Assembly: GCA_000824845.1 (NCBI GenBank)
Contig: CCNC01000180.1
Location: 26,144-90,143 of the forward strand
Reading direction: 5' to 3'
Source: Mesorhizobium sp. ORS 3359
GTDB taxonomy: Bacteria > Pseudomonadota > Alphaproteobacteria > Rhizobiales > Rhizobiaceae
DNA: 64,000 nucleotides
The notes under the pieces were generated by a model, which worked only from the letters and a program-made list of their open reading frames with translations, was not told the DNA's origin and did no database searches. Position numbers and translations under genes: made by a program. Shown in pieces: positions 1 to 10,400 of this stretch (positions are counted from its first letter, which is position 1; every line of letters begins with the position of its first letter).

Positions 1-2150
1 CGGCCGGGGCCGCGGCGAACCAGCTCGCCAGCGATCGCGACCGTGGCGCTACTACAGCTCACTCGGTCCGGCCGTTTGCAGAAGCCGTTCACCAGATTCG
101 CCAGTGCCTGCGGAGTAAAATCGGCCAGCCTATCGGCGCGGCGACGAATCTCACAGGCGACCGCGACCGTGGCTTCGGCACATGACAACTCGGCAGGCCA
201 CTTGCTGAAGCCGTTCACCAGGTTCGCCAAGTCCCGCGAATCAAAACCCGAGAGCCGGTTGGCAAGGCGACGGACTTCACCGGCGATCGCGACAGCGGCA
301 AGGCGTGAACTCTCTTGTCCAGGCCACTTGCTAAAGGCGTTCACCAAGTTTGCCAGGTTCTGGTGAGTGAAATTGGCGAGCCGATCCGCTCCAGTGGCGC
401 GGCGACGAATCTCACCCGCGATCTCGAGGGTGGCCGCACCACACCCCCCTGTGTCAGACCACTTGCTGAAGCCGTTCACCAGGTTTGCCAGACCCTGCGG
501 AGTAAAATCAGATAACGCATCGGCGCCGCGGCGAAGAACTTCTTTGGCAATCGCCGCCGTGGCCGCGCCACACCCTGTCCTCTCCGGCCATTTGCTGAAA
601 CCGTTCACCAAGTTCGCCAAGTTCTGCGAATCAAGAGCAGAGAGCCGGCTGGGGCCGCGGCGAAGCACCTCACCAGCGATCGCGCCTGTGCCGTCACCGC
701 AGCCTGCAGCTTCCGGCCATTTGCTGAAACCGTTCACCAAATTGGCCAGTTCCTGCGGATGAAAATCACAGAGCCGGTTGGCTAGGCCAGCGCGACGGCC
801 GACCTCGCTGGCGATGGCAACCGTGGCCGTGCCACACCCCGTCTCTTGCGGCCATTTGCTGAAACCGTTCACCAGATTCGCCAAATGCTGTGGCTCAAAA
901 CCAGCAAGGCCGTTTGTCCGTTCGGCGCGGCGACGGACCTCACCGGAGACTGCGACCGAGGCAAGGCGTGAGTTTTCCTGTTCCGGCCATTTGCTGAACC
1001 CGTTCACCAACAGGGCCAGGCTTTGACTGTCGAGTTCCCGAAGCACTCCGCTTTGCTGGCAACAAAATTCAGCAATGCTGCCCATTCCGTTTTGGCAGGC
1101 CGGCACCCGTGGATATCGACTGAACGATAACGCCAAGAGCGCAAGCGCTTTGGGCTCGACATTAATGAGTTCGTGGGCAAACGTAGACAGCTGAGCTGCC
1201 ATGGCCCGGCAAGCTTCCATGCCTGCCGGGCCTTCCTCGCGGCTCACTGCATTGCAAACTGTGGCATATCCCCATGTTTGCCGGGCGCGGATCTCGTGCT
1301 GCCAGTTGGTGACAAATCGAGATTTGAACTGGGCAGCGGCCTGTTGCAGGAATGTTGCAAGTTCCGGCATCTTCAGTTCTTTGCGATAGCGCACCACAGC
1401 CATTGAGAATTTGCGGATGTCACCAGCGAAACCAATGTCGTGTAGGGCGCCATTAAGCAGTTCTTGCGAGTTTGCAGCGCGGCCATCCCGCCTAGCTCCA
1501 TGGTCGATAGGTCGCTCGCCTGATCTAGCAGCCATATCGGGTATGCTTTGTCGATGCGGCGGCAACGCGTCGATGCGAGAGCTTCCGGCCGCTTGATGGC
1601 TGCGGCAGGGTTCGCCGCCGGGCTGCCGCCTTGGTCCGTTCCGTTGCGAGATCCCGCCGTGATCGTCCCGCCCGGCTTTATCGTCGATAGGCCGTTCACC
1701 CGGTCTGGCAGCCGGTTCGCTCACGCTTTGCTGGCGCGGTGGGCGCGCGGCTGTATATGAAGGTCCGGTTGATCGGTCGCCGCGCCAGGATTCGTCATCA
1801 GGATGTAACAAGCCTTCTTCTCGGGCTGGCCCCTCGCCCTCCGGCACCGAGGGGAAACGGCGACGCCGCCCACTGATTTGACCTAGAGCAGCAGCCAAAA
1901 GTCGGCGTGAGCCAAGCGAGGGACCGGCAGGGCGATCGCCAGCAGCATTTTCGGCTTGGGGCGCAATGGGAGCGGAAGACGTCGCTTGGTTTTGAGGCCC
2001 AGAGTGCATTCGCTGCACGACGGAATTGAACGATTGACTGCCTTCTTCGGGGGCGCGGCCTGACTGCGGGCACGGACCGCTCGATCCCCGCGTGCTGCCG
2101 GACTCAGCACCTCCCGTGTGCGATCTTCCAGATCGTCCAATGCCCGTCAT
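1..2150 (-). CDS. SKWP-repeat type III effector, 3' part beyond the window
   Basis: The minus-strand frame is open from an ATG at 2150 to the window edge, about 716 codons. The start was chosen because it begins MTGIGRSGRS, matching MTGVNRRANA of the large effector at 7440, and has a GGAG 8-11 bases upstream. The first 370 residues parallel that paralogue (a disordered Ser/Arg-rich leader, then CNAVSREEG and VEPKALALLALSF). From about nucleotide 1030 down, at least eight repeats of about 42 residues follow, with the core LANLVNGFSKWP. Such repeats mark the SKWP family (RipS of Ralstonia, XopAD of Xanthomonas, Mlr6361 of M. loti), injected into host cells by type III secretion. A candidate tts box lies about 100 bp upstream. 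Whether the C-terminal domains of the paralogue are present cannot be seen. No stop or frameshift was found in the part I translated. Confidence 0.85.
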   Translation of the reverse strand, partial: MTGIGRSGRSHTGGAESGSTRGSSGPCPQSGRAPEEGSQSFNSVVQRMHSGPQNQATSSAPIAPQAENAAGDRPAGPSLGSRRLLAAALGQISGRRRRFPSVPEGEGPAREEGLLHPDDESWRGDRSTGPSYTAARPPRQQSVSEPAARPGERPIDDKAGRDDHGGISQRNGPRRQPGGEPCRSHQAAGSSRIDALPPHRQSIPDMAARSGERPIDHGARRDGRAANSQELLNGALHDIGFAGDIRKFSMAVVRYRKELKMPELATFLQQAAAQFKSRFVTNWQHEIRARQTWGYATVCNAVSREEGPAGMEACRAMAAQLSTFAHELINVEPKALALLALSFSRYPRVPACQNGMGSIAEFCCQQSGVLRELDSQSLALLVNGFSKWPEQENSRLASVAVSGEVRRRAERTNGLAGFEPQHLANLVNGFSKWPQETGCGTATVAIASEVGRRAGLANRLCDFHPQELANLVNGFSKWPEAAGCGDGTGAIAGEVLRRGPSRLSALDSQNLANLVNGFSKWPERTGCGAATAAIAKEVLRRGADALSDFTPQGLANLVNGFSKWSDTGGCGAATLEIAGEIRRRATGADRLANFTHQNLANLVNAFSKWPGQESSRLAAVAIAGEVRRLANRLSGFDSRDLANLVNGFSKWPAELSCAEATVAVACEIRRRADRLADFTPQALANLVNGFCKRPDRVSCSSATVAIAGELVRRGPG

Positions 2151-2253
2151 ATCCAATCTCCAATGCGGGCAATGCGCCCCTATAGTGTCGAGGCTGATCG
2201 CTCATCCGTAGGGCGAGCTGCGATGGACCGGGCATCCAGGCGAAGATGGTCTT

Positions 2254-2283
2254 CACGAAACGGGATTTTGAAAAGTCTGACGC
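2254..2283 (-). promoter_or_regulatory. tts box upstream of the left SKWP effector
   Basis: The minus strand reads GCGTCAGACTTTTCAAAATC, close to the TtsI-binding tts box pattern GTCAGnTTnTCGnnAGnT. It ends about 100 bp before the ATG at 2150, a spacing like that of the other effectors here. The second half (AAAATC) is less well conserved, so this is a good but not perfect match. Confidence 0.55.
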
Positions 2284-3156
2284 TGGCCATGCCCTCATTA
2301 GCCGCTCGAAGCGCATGTGACCGAAGTACCCGCCCCATTGGTCAGCTCAATGCGTGAGACCCCATCGGTTCCGTTCGAGGTCTTGTCGATCGCCCGGATG
2401 CGATCGCTTGCACGGCATCGGCGGCCGTCCCCAAAAGTTTCCCTTAATCCGAAGCACACGCAGTAATCGCGGCAGGAGATTTCGCACGCACGTCGGCGGC
2501 ATGGAAATAACGGGAACCGCAGTCATCAAGCCCTGCGCCAGAGGCGACGATGTCCCTCTGCGCGCCCGCAGGTTCTGGCTTCGCCTTCTCGGCGTGATGA
2601 CCTTGCGCGCGGGGGTGCTTCGCATTCTTTGGCGGTCATCCCAATCCTACCCGTAGCACCCGACAGACATTGATCTTTCGCAAAATGTTTTCCTGAGACA
2701 ATGGCAAAGCTTCGACCATCACACATAGCCGTCCTTACCTGACATAAACCTGACCTGCGCTCGGCCAAAATGCTGAAATCGCCAAAAGCGAAGACCACTG
2801 GAACTACTGCGGCATCGGGGGCGCGGGCTGCAGCCTGAGAGAACTGGAAATTTGTCTCGACACTGTCCTGGGCAACAGGGCGCGTGTCGTGACCACAAGA
2901 CGAGCCGCAATGGCCTGATCCGCTCGATGGGAAGTGGGAAGCAGGCGGCGAGAGCTCAATAGACACGGCGACGGTCGAAGCGGCCTGTCAGCGGCCTTCG
3001 AGGAGATCATATCTCCCTGTTCATTCCCGCTCAGCCATCCGAGTTCGCAACCAGTTTGAACATCAAACGTCAGATGGCAAATCAGTAGCCCCGCCATTGC
3101 CACTCACAGGCCGCGCACTCCAACATCTGTGAAACTACCGGCACTTACAAACGTGC
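2284..3156. other. Intergenic region, no supported gene
   Basis: About 870 bp separate the divergent left effector and the SUMO-protease gene. Open frames exist on both strands (for example 2526-2966 minus), but none has a recognisable family, a convincing ribosome binding site or a conserved-looking sequence. I see no transposase remnant. Confidence 0.4.
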
Positions 3157-3187
3157 TCGTCAGCCTTCTGACAGCTAAATGAGGGAT
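3157..3187 (+). promoter_or_regulatory. tts box upstream of the SUMO-protease effector
   Basis: The sequence TCGTCAGCCTTCTGACAGCT followed by AAATGAGGG matches the TtsI-dependent tts box and resembles the one before nopX at 28787. It ends about 105 bp before the ATG at 3293, so transcription of this effector is expected to need TtsI. Confidence 0.75.
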
Positions 3188-3292
3188 ATACCGAACGTTG
3201 AACAACGCAAAGCCTTCGAGCCGTTAGGTTCGATCGGAATGCAAATTCCGCATCCGAGCTTAGCTTAGGTCCAGCTGTGATTTGTCTCATCT

Positions 3293-6103
3293 ATGGAGAG
3301 TGATTTGGAGCCCCACAACGGATGGTTTGATACGGACGCTTGGATGCGCGACTACGCTGCTCTGCAGGAACAGCAGCGGGTGCGGCAACAATCGGGAGGC
3401 ATGCCCGAGGATCAAGCACGTTTTGAACAGCAACTGAGCGAGTTGCAGCTCAGTTCCGCTGGTGCGAGCCCCAACGATACTACTTACCCTGAAGCTGGTA
3501 TGCCTGACACTCGCCCTGCGAAGTCGCATGGATCATCCCAGCGCGCTGACATAGAGGATCCAATGTGGATGCCTCAGCGGTCCAAGTCACGAAATGGCGG
3601 GGCCAGCAGCACGTGCTACACCGGGCCCTCGGGAGCGCCTCCTGCTGTGCGGACGAAGGACGGCAAAGGCCGGCACCTATGGTCAAGTGTTAAGTCAGGT
3701 GTCGCCAAAGCCTTTTCGGGGCGTCGTCGCGAGGATTCGTCCGGCATGTCGGCGTCGGATGTAGTTCATTCAGAGCTTCGCATATATTACGCGAAGCGAC
3801 GGCTCCCGACCGAGCCCTTCGAGACGGACAAAATCCTTGTTTCCAGGTTTTTGAGGGCGTCTCTCGGCAGCACCTTCGTGCAGACTGCCCAGAGGAATGC
3901 ATCTCATTTGCACCAGTTCAGTGCATGGCTTAACCAGCGCGAGAGGGACCCAATTGCCGACCGGCTGAACGACCATGAGTTGGACAACGATGCACGGGAG
4001 TATGCGCAGCAATTTGACTCTACCGGCAGCAAGAAAATCAAAGATCAAGTCATAGAGGCATTGGAAAACATCCGACAAACCAATCTCCCACCAGCTGAGC
4101 TCACAGATGACGAGAGGCTTATTGGTGACTTCAGGGAGGCGGCCACATCCGCCGGCCGTTCGAAAGACACCGTTACTTGGTGGGTGGGAAGGCTGCATCA
4201 GTTCCGGACATGGCTCTGGTCCAAAGACTTGACGCTGACCAGCTTGCTTGATCTCCCCGAGGAGTTGAATCGACTTGCGACACTCTCTGGCACAAAGCGT
4301 ATCCATGCGGCGTTGACAGTGCTCCAGGAGTTCCACGCCGCAAAAGTCGAGGAACGCGCCGCGAATTTCAACCCCCACCGCCGACAGCGGTTGGCTGCCC
4401 TCCCTGCCGAAGACGATGCGCTTATGACGCGGTTCAAAACGGCAGCCATGCAAGCCGGCGTTCCCAAAAACACGATTGACAGCAGCCTGATACATGCAAA
4501 AAAATTCGCCAACTGGCTCCATAAGAACGACAAGGAGCCGTTGGCTTCTCGGTTTCGAGATGAATCGCTGGCGGACGATTTAGACCTGTATAAAGCCGAG
4601 GGTAATGACCCTGAGAACCGTCTTCAGTCGACGCTGAATCATCTCCGGAGGCTCATGTCGGAAGGGTGCGGCTTCGAACAGATCGGGCCCGGCCCGCGTC
4701 TCATGGGGCGGCACCTCCTGCACCCCTATCCCGCAGACGCCCGTGTCATCGACGCGATGCTGGACGAAGCCATACGTGGACTTGGAGATGCGACTACGGC
4801 GCAAAAGCTGCCTTTTCAAGACCGGGCTAGCCGCCTTCGTGCCTTCAGTGACTGGCTCCAAAGGGAAGGTAAGAGCAACATAGTTGACCGGCTTAACGAT
4901 GCTGACCAGCGACGTGGCTTAAACGCAGATGCCAAGAACTTTAGGAAGGTTTCACCTCGGCTCTATGGAACCGATTTCACGATGCTTCGGCAATACCTGC
5001 AACTTGTCGAGGCGAATAGAGCGCTCGGGTTGCGGGGTCCCGAGGAGGCGGATTCGTTTGCCGGGGAAGGCGCCCAGCACGCCAGCTCGTTTCAAGAGTT
5101 TCCCTCAGCTCAGAATACTCCGTCCGAGGGAGCTTGGGATTGTCTCAGGACGCAGATGCAGAGCTCCGCGCCCCCGTCTGCAGAGCTTTCCTCAGCTCCG
5201 AATACTCCGTTCGAGGGAGCTTGGGATTGGCTCGGCACGCAGATGCAGAGCTCCGCGCGCTCGTTTGCAGAGCCTTCCTCAGCTCCGGTTACCCCGTTCG
5301 AGGGAGCTTGGGATTGGCTTACCACGCAGATGCAGTCCTCCGCGCCCTCGTCTGCAAGGTCCCCGTCGTCAGACATCTACCGCGGTCTTTCCCCTCTGGT
5401 TGATTTGCCCTCCACCCCGTACGAGTTGCGTGACGATGCTCACTATGCACCGGGGTTTCCGAGCACATCGGCGGATGCTCAGATAGCGGCGTTGAATCAG
5501 ACAGCCTCGTTCCACGGCCACGGTGGGCTAGAACTCGGCGCCAGGGATTGGCTGAGCGACGAGCATATCGCGGCGGATTACACGCTTCTGATTCAGGAGC
5601 TGCAGCGGAACAATCCGGATCTCGCCTCCCGCACGCGGCTCGTGGATCCGCTCATAGCCCACTATCATCTGCGCTTGGGCTCCGACAGCGTGGCGGCGCG
5701 CGCCTTCCAGCAGATTGTCTATGATCAGGATGGTAATGACACAGCCGACTTCCTGTTCCTGCCGCTGAACGATGCCAGTGCTTCGGATCCCAATCGCCGC
5801 GGCAGCCATTGGTCGCTGCTGCTCGTTGATCGTCGCGAACGGGCAATGCCGGCTGCCTATCACTACGATTCCGCCGTGGGATACAACGACGGGCCTGCAG
5901 CACTGCTCGCACAACGGCTGGGCGCTCGTCTGGAGCCTGCCCGCATGACCCAGCAGAGCAACGGCTATGATTGCGGTGTCTTTGTGCTGGACGGGACGCG
6001 GGCATTGGTTAGGCGCCTGGCGCAAAGACGACGGCCGGGCGTGCTGCACCTCGACAACCTCGTTGTCGATCGGCTGGCACTGCAAACCCGACTGAGGCGC
6101 TGA
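3293..6103 (+). CDS. NopD/XopD-like SUMO-protease type III effector (C48)
   Basis: This 936-residue protein ends in a Ulp1/C48 cysteine protease domain (about residues 750-936). Expected catalytic residues are visible: His839 in GSHWSLLLVD, Asp859 in HYDSA, a Gln at 887/888 and Cys894 in NGYDCGVFV. The family includes Xanthomonas XopD and rhizobial NopD, which remove SUMO from plant proteins. The first 170 residues are polar and probably hold the secretion signal. Four units of about 100 residues start near 179, 272, 373 and 482, each with a helix like LHQFSAWLNQRERDPIADRL. They resemble the SAM-like N-terminal domain of tyrosine recombinases and may bind DNA (inference). Three 29-residue repeats (EGAWDWLxTQMQSSA) follow at about 605-690. 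The gene has a tts box but only a weak ribosome binding site. An IS1380 remnant abuts the 3' end. Confidence 0.9.
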   Translation: MESDLEPHNGWFDTDAWMRDYAALQEQQRVRQQSGGMPEDQARFEQQLSELQLSSAGASPNDTTYPEAGMPDTRPAKSHGSSQRADIEDPMWMPQRSKSRNGGASSTCYTGPSGAPPAVRTKDGKGRHLWSSVKSGVAKAFSGRRREDSSGMSASDVVHSELRIYYAKRRLPTEPFETDKILVSRFLRASLGSTFVQTAQRNASHLHQFSAWLNQRERDPIADRLNDHELDNDAREYAQQFDSTGSKKIKDQVIEALENIRQTNLPPAELTDDERLIGDFREAATSAGRSKDTVTWWVGRLHQFRTWLWSKDLTLTSLLDLPEELNRLATLSGTKRIHAALTVLQEFHAAKVEERAANFNPHRRQRLAALPAEDDALMTRFKTAAMQAGVPKNTIDSSLIHAKKFANWLHKNDKEPLASRFRDESLADDLDLYKAEGNDPENRLQSTLNHLRRLMSEGCGFEQIGPGPRLMGRHLLHPYPADARVIDAMLDEAIRGLGDATTAQKLPFQDRASRLRAFSDWLQREGKSNIVDRLNDADQRRGLNADAKNFRKVSPRLYGTDFTMLRQYLQLVEANRALGLRGPEEADSFAGEGAQHASSFQEFPSAQNTPSEGAWDCLRTQMQSSAPPSAELSSAPNTPFEGAWDWLGTQMQSSARSFAEPSSAPVTPFEGAWDWLTTQMQSSAPSSARSPSSDIYRGLSPLVDLPSTPYELRDDAHYAPGFPSTSADAQIAALNQTASFHGHGGLELGARDWLSDEHIAADYTLLIQELQRNNPDLASRTRLVDPLIAHYHLRLGSDSVAARAFQQIVYDQDGNDTADFLFLPLNDASASDPNRRGSHWSLLLVDRRERAMPAAYHYDSAVGYNDGPAALLAQRLGARLEPARMTQQSNGYDCGVFVLDGTRALVRRLAQRRRPGVLHLDNLVVDRLALQTRLRR
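5105..5365 (+). repeat. Three 87-bp tandem repeats inside the C48 effector
   Basis: Three consecutive 87-bp units start at 5105, 5192 and 5279 and encode 29-residue copies with the core TPFEGAWDWLGTQMQSSA. Spacing is exact and the copies differ by a few substitutions, indicating fairly recent duplication. They sit in the linker before the protease domain, where rhizobial SUMO-protease effectors often carry repeats. Confidence 0.9.
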
Positions 6104-6166
6104 CTGGCTGGCTGGCTGTAGCGACATATGTGGAACGGCCACGCGACAAGCGGTTTTTTAGACATA

Positions 6167-7010
6167 TCACGCAGCGGGACCGGTGCGCCCATATGTGGGG
6201 CCTTGATGCGCGGTCGAGCGCCGAGCTTGAGCAGCCTGAGCCGCAGCGTAGCCAACTCGGCGCTGCGCAGATGATGCGTCGTGGGCACCGCCTTCGCGCA
6301 GGGTAAGCATCAGCCAGTATACGGCGGCGTGCAGGACAAGACGGACCTGGTTGGCAATCGGTGAGCGGCAGGAGGTACGGTCGGAGGCGAGCTGGCTCTT
6401 GTGCATCTTGATCAGGTTTTCGGCCCGGCCGCGGGCGCAGTAGATCACGTCGTAGATGTGCTCGGCGGAGCCTTTGTCGAGATTGGTGACGACGAAGCGG
6501 ATGTCGAGGCCATCGCGGTTGCCTCGATGCGAGCGCAGGCGCGACGTTTCGTCTTCCAGGATTTCGCCTTGTAGCGGTTTCGGCATAGCCGCGCAGCACC
6601 GACTTCCGCTCGAGCGCGCGGCGGGTGCGGATATCGTCGGCGCTCTCGTCGACGAGCCGCTGCAGAACCTTGTTGCCGGGTTGGCCGAAGGGGTAGTCGA
6701 CGCCGTTGTTCTCGCACCTGGCCATGACGTGCGCCCGGCCATAGTGGCCATCGCCGCGGATCAGGATGCGGGTGGTCGGCCAGCGGGCACGGATGCGGCG
6801 CACGAGGCGGCGCAGATAGCCGCGGATCTCCTCGCCCGTCGGGGTCTTGCCGAGGCGCAGGACCATGGCGACCGGGCGACAGGTCGCGGCGTCATATACA
6901 TGGATCGGCAGAAAGCAACGCCTGTAGTAGTGGGCGTTGAAGAGCGACAGCTGCTGATGGCCGTGAACGACATCAACCGTATCGTCGACCCTATTGTCGT
7001 GCATAAGACG
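6167..7010 (-). pseudogene. IS1380-family transposase remnant
   Basis: Minus-strand frames together encode most of an IS1380-type DDE transposase. Recognisable segments are VDDTVDVVHGHQQLSLFNAH, RCFLPIHVYD, ILIRGDGHYGR, then RYKAKSWKTKRR, and finally LDIRFVVTNLDKG and ARGRAENLIKMHKSQLASDR. The pieces lie in three different frames, with breaks near 6580 and 6510, so at least two single-base losses have occurred. The N-terminal 80-100 residues are missing at the 7010 end. I found no terminal inverted repeats. It is a dead fragment between two effector genes. Confidence 0.8.
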
Positions 7011-7255
7011 GGCTAGGTCGCAGCTTTGCTATCGCGGCGAGGTGGTGCTCCCTGCGCCCAGCCCCTCGGCATCATAACAACCCTGCATAAGGCGGGCTCT
7101 CAAGACGACCGCGAAGGAGCGTATGAAGGGCCGACAAGCCATCGTTCACTATCTGAAATTCGTTTGCGCCGCCAATGCCGATGCCTTCATGGCCGTCCTT
7201 CAATACATTGCACATGTCAGGCATCGTCATGATCCACCTCAATTTCGGCTAGCGC
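7011..7255. other. Leader region of the large SKWP effector
   Basis: No gene is supported between the IS remnant and the tts box. A plus-strand frame opens at 7123 with a fair GGAG site, but it runs through the tts box and into the effector start and matches no family I know, so I do not call it. Confidence 0.4.
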
Positions 7256-7286
7256 ACGTCAGGGTTTCGTCAGTCGCAGGGAGTAT
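7256..7286 (+). promoter_or_regulatory. tts box upstream of the large SKWP effector
   Basis: The sequence ACGTCAGGGTTTCGTCAGTC followed by GCAGGGAGTA fits the tts box pattern (GTCAG, then TTTCG, then a second CAG). It ends about 150 bp before the ATG at 7440. The match is moderate, but position, orientation and the type of gene downstream support it. Confidence 0.55.
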
Positions 7287-7439
7287 TCCATGCCAGAGCG
7301 CGCGATTGTTCAAAAACGACGATCCGCACGCTGGTTGTGGCGAATTACGTCTCGTCGGCGCTGCCGAAGGAGCTTCGCTCGCTCAGGTCGCGGCCGCACT
7401 GTGTAATCGGCGCATCATCGGTTGCAAGGGAGACGGCTT

Positions 7440-10400
7440 ATGACAGGAGTTAACCGACGTGCGAATGCGCCAGGCGGATCAGGCCCCCGCTGGTCCCATG
7501 CTGGGTCCGATATTGGCGCTGGAAACGATGCCACGGCGTTCAGTTCGGTCATGCAGGGTCTGCACTCTGACAGTCGAGATTCAGGAACCTCCTCCGCTCA
7601 AAGGCCGCCTTCGACCAGCGATGCCCGACACCGCCCCTCACATGACCCTTCGGTAGATGCGCGTGACGTTCAGCCTGATGCTCGCTATCTGCCGGATCGC
7701 AGCGCGACAAATTGGGAGGAACGTTCATCGCGTTCCGGTACGGAGGGCCACGGTACCGGTCAGTCCAGCAGATTGCGACCAAGTGCCTCGCACAGGCAAT
7801 CCGCAACAGGCCTGGATCGCTCATCAAAAAGGCGGCGCATGAGTGGTGTCGCCGCCCAGAGCAGTGCACTCTCAGAACAAGAATCTAACGAAGGTCTAGA
7901 CGCAATTTACTTCGCCCGGGACATCGTTGGATTCTCGTGTGCAGTAGTGGAGTATGACAGGCGGCTGCAGGGAGCGGATGACGGAATCCATGCAGACTTC
8001 GTGCAAAAGGCCGCCGCCCAGTTCAGAAGTCAATTTGTCACACGTTTCGAGGAAGATATACGCCGCGGGAAATCATGGGGCTATGCCACAGCATGCAACG
8101 CAGTAAGTCGCGAGGCCGGAGGTGAGGAAGGCGTCGACGCCTGCAAGGCGATTGCAGCTCGGGTGTCGCAGCTTAATGATAGGTTGATGTGCGAAGTGGA
8201 GCCCAAAGCTCTTTCGCTCTTCGCGGCGTCGTTTGGTCGGCATCCGCAGTCGAGAACGTGCCGCAATGCAACGATCAGAATAGCCCAATTTTGCCGCGAT
8301 GAAGACAGGGCACTTGGGGGGCTGAATAGTCAAAGTCTGTCGTTGCTGGTGAACGGTTTTAGCAAGTGGCCGCAGCGGCCGGAAACTCGTGGGGGCGCGG
8401 AAGCCGTTGCCCGTGAGGTCGGCCGTCGCACCGAGCGACGTTTCCGGCTGTCTGATTTTGCGCAGCAAAACTTGGCGAACCTTGCAAATGGCTTCGGCAA
8501 GTGGCCGCAAGCAGGCGATTGCCGCGACGCTATGATTGCGCTCGCCGGGGAGGTCCTTCGCCGCACTCGCAGCGACCCCGGGCTCCCCGCTTTCAATCAC
8601 CAGGACCTTGCGAACCTTGTAAACGGCTTCGGCAAGTGCCCGGAAGAGGAGGTCATTTGTCAAGCCACCGAAATGATCGCTGGCGAGGTCCTGCGTCGCA
8701 GCCGGCACTCCAGGCTCTCTGAATTTACTCACCAAGAGCTGGCAAATCTTGTGAACGGCTTCTCCAAATGGCCGGCGCAGGACTCATTTCGGGGAGCCAC
8801 AGTCGCGATTGCCGGGGAGATCCTGCGCCGTGACCAGCATTCCCGACTCTCCGATTTCAATCAGCAGGAGCTAGCAAACTTGGTAAACGGCTTCAGCAAG
8901 TGGCCACAAGACGTGTCGTCTCGCCAAGCCACGAGCGCGATCGCCGTGGAAGTTCTGCGTCGTGACCGCCGTTCCCGGCTCTCCGATTTCAACCATCAGG
9001 ATTTGGCAAACTTGGTGAACGGCTTCAGCAAGTGGCCCGAAGACGTATCGTCCCGCCAAGCCATAGTCGCCATCGCCACACAACTTTCCAGCTGCGCCCT
9101 TAATGAAGGGCTCGCTGATTTTACTGCGCAGGAGCTGGCGAACCTGGTAAACGGGCTGAGCAAATGCCCCACCAATGCGGGCTGCCACCAAGCCACAGTC
9201 GCGATCGCCAGTGAGGTCATTGGCCGCCGCGATCAACTTTCTGATTTTACTCACCAGAACCTAACAAACCTCGTTAACGGTTTCAGCAAGTGGCCGGACA
9301 TGGCGGATTGTCGCGAAGCAGGGAGCGCAATCGCCGGCGAGATTTTTAGCCGCGTCGACCAGCTCCCTAGTCTTACTCAGCAGGCACTGGCGACTTTGGT
9401 GAACGGCTTCAGCAAGTGGCCAGCAGAGGCGGCATCTCAGCAAGTCTCAGTCGGGATCGCCAGCGAGGTCCTTCGCCGGGCACGGGGCGACGCCGGGCTC
9501 TCGGACTTTGATTACAAGAACCTGACGAACCTGGTGAACGGCTTGAGCAAGTGGCCGGAGCAGGTGGCATCTCAACAAGTCGTTGCCGCGATCGCCAGTG
9601 AGGTTCTGCGCCGCGCCGAACTCTCGGATATTCCCCCCCAGGACCTGGCGAACCTGGTGAATGGCTTCAGCAAGTGGCCCCAAGAAGAATGGTCTCGCCA
9701 AGCCACCGGCGCAATCTCCAGCGAGGTCCTCCGCCGCGATCGGCTTTCTGACTTTACTCACCAGAACTTGGCGAACTTGGTGAACGGCTTCAGCAAGTGG
9801 CCGGACGGGGAGGGCTGCCGCGCCGCCGCCATTGCAATCGCCGGTGAGGTCTTTCGCCGCGCCGACCAGTTCTATGACTTTGCACCGCAAGCGTTGGCGA
9901 CAGTGGTGAACGGTTTAAGCAAGTGGCCGCAAGACGCGTCGGCTCGCCAAGCCACAATCGCCATAGCCTCTGAACTGCGTCGCCGAGGCACGCGCCAGCT
10001 CGAGCTCTCTGAATTTAATCGCCAGGACATCGTGAACTTGGTGAACGGCTTCAGCAAATGGCCCGAAGAGGCGGATTCTCAGCAAGCCGCAGACGCAATC
10101 GCCAACGCACTTTTTTGCCGAGCCGACCGGCTCTCTGATTTTACTCACCAGCAGTTGGCGAACTTGGTGAACGGTTTTAGCAAGTGGCCGAATGGACCGA
10201 ATTGTCGCGAGATTACGTTCTCAATCGCACGGGAGGTCCATCCCGGCCAGCTCTTTGACTTTGCTCCGCACGAACTAGCGAATCTAGTGAATGGTTTCAG
10301 CAAATGGCCGCATGCGGAGGACTGCCGCCAAGCCACGATTGCAACCGCGCATGAGATTCTGCGCCGCGGCGCCTTGCTCGGCGATTTCGCTCACCAGCAT

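Noticed and set aside
43..1026. Plus-strand frames rich in LLKPFTRFA
   Set aside because: They are the exact antisense of the LANLVNGFSKWP repeats of the minus-strand effector.
2526..2966. Minus-strand frame of 146 codons
   Set aside because: No recognisable domain, weak start, lies in the promoter region of two effectors.
7123..7443. Plus-strand frame of 106 codons with a fair ribosome binding site
   Set aside because: It spans the tts box and runs into the effector start; residues after about 45 have no protein-like character.
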